From Eretmocerus hayati (taxonomy: Eukaryota; Arthropoda; Insecta; Hymenoptera; Aphelinidae), in the NCBI GenBank assembly GCA_029851415.1, contig CM056743.1, positions 118,202,305-118,266,304 of the forward strand: a DNA stretch of 64,000 nucleotides, written 5' to 3'. The notes beneath the pieces were generated by a model. The model saw nothing but the letters and a program-made list of their open reading frames with translations, made no database searches and had not been told where the DNA came from. The position numbers and the translations under genes are program-made. Positions 63,111-64,000 of the stretch are shown here, piece by piece; the first letter of the stretch is position 1, and every line of letters begins with the position of its first letter.

Positions 63111-64000
63111 TGCTAGAATTCATCTCGAATATTGTAATCTCGTTGCAAAAAAAGTATGTCCGTGCAATATTCCAACTTTCGTTCAAATTTGAAGTATTGA
63201 GGGTGGAAAATCAGTGACGCCACATGATTCGTGTCATTCCAAGTATCCTGATACCTGTCAGAACGTAGAAGTTTACTTGAATGCATTGGTACATGAAAAA
63301 CTGGATTGCATTGAAAAATGTCTTTGATAAAACATATATGGGAAACTGAGTATAATTGTTGTCGATATCAAGAAACTACATTAATACACAATATATTCTT
63401 CCCGATGACCAACATCTCTCATATTCATGATTATTCACTACCTATGACTTGCAATAATTTCCCATTGAATTGCCATCTGACCTACGAACTTCCGTGTACA
63501 GTTGTGAACTTGTAGATCAAGACCCGATGAGGACAGTATCTGTCCTCATGCACTCTCGAATTCTCTTTACATTTGGGATAAACGGCGAATTTACGCACTT
63601 GTTAAACTTATTTTGTAATTAACAATTTTGTGTGCAAAATTGAGGTTTTGGGCAAATATCTCGAGTTATATGCATTTCCCGGGAAAGCGTAATCGGATCA
63701 AAGTTGTAGATCGTGGAATTTCCCACAAGAAAGGTCCTCACAAGTATCCTGGGAAATGAAAATCCCAGTTGGAAAGAGCGCGAAAAGCGCTCGGCGCGGT
63801 TATAACATGCGTTTAAATGGAGCCATCGACAGTGCGCTGTTTGATGCACTGCCATTTTCACAATTTTCATTCTTTCGCGAAGCGACCTGGCTCATGTTGT
63901 AGAGGAACAAGTCTACTTTGATATGGTACGAATTAGATTAAGAAGGAATCGAATGATTTTGGACTTTTGACGGGACAGAAAAAAAAATCGAGCGGAGGGG
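63111..64000. other. No gene recognised
   Basis: Short frames without motifs. A direct or inverted GAGGACAGTATCTGTCCTCA palindrome lies near 63529. Nothing else supported up to the window end. Confidence 0.4.

Overview
The window looks like TE-dominated, AT-rich nuclear DNA of an arthropod, probably an insect. I see no operons, ribosome binding sites or dense coding. There is one convincing host exon with a splice acceptor. The transposon mix (an R1-clade LINE, a CR1/jockey-like LINE, Ty3/gypsy LTR elements, Tigger/pogo, PIF/Harbinger-like, mariner-like and Chapaev-like DNA elements) fits an insect; a hymenopteran is possible but unproven.

Layout. 1-17 kb: small DNA transposons and inverted-repeat (foldback) elements. 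These include a 432-bp MITE with a TTA duplication and a tRNA-like core (1197-1628), a 2.4-kb inverted repeat (about 5860-8226), a nest of related long inverted repeats (about 10.4-15.9 kb) interrupted by a mariner-like MITE (13147-13715) and a Tigger/pogo relic (14492-15251), then an RTE-like LINE remnant on the minus strand (about 16160-17040). 17159-22335: a 5.2-kb element with CACGGT termini and a TTTA duplication, holding a 33-bp minisatellite and the C-terminal remnant of a transposase. About 100 bp beyond it lies the last exon (22438-22808) of a leucine-rich-repeat surface protein with a Thr/Pro-rich stalk. 22.8-29.8 kb: apparently non-genic, with a 1.3-kb foldback element at 25840-27131.

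29.9-62.1 kb is a set of nested insertions. A CR1/jockey-like LINE is the outer layer; its reverse transcriptase is found in pieces at 29870-30143, 30886-31062, 54971-55476, 57856-58096 and 59518-59757, with its 3' tail at 61819-62060. It is split by a 23.9-kb LTR retroelement (31063-54970; two 737-bp LTRs, CGAG duplication) that carries a long gag ORF but no recognisable pol. Inside that element sit a terminal-inverted-repeat element (38999-40741), a young minus-strand Ty3/gypsy element (43381-48397, 236-bp LTRs, GAGAG duplication) and a 5'-truncated R1-like LINE (49828-52123) with a 15-16-bp duplication. A 2038-bp palindrome (59781-61818) interrupts the outer LINE's 3' UTR. The last 2 kb hold an inverted repeat, TGCGTAAA-type palindromic DNA and a GC-rich module also seen at 9.7 and 53.9 kb.

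How the parts work together: there is no cooperating gene set. The window records successive insertions, and the duplications allow their order to be read. Boundaries and duplications were read by eye; family names rest on motifs, not on database searches.
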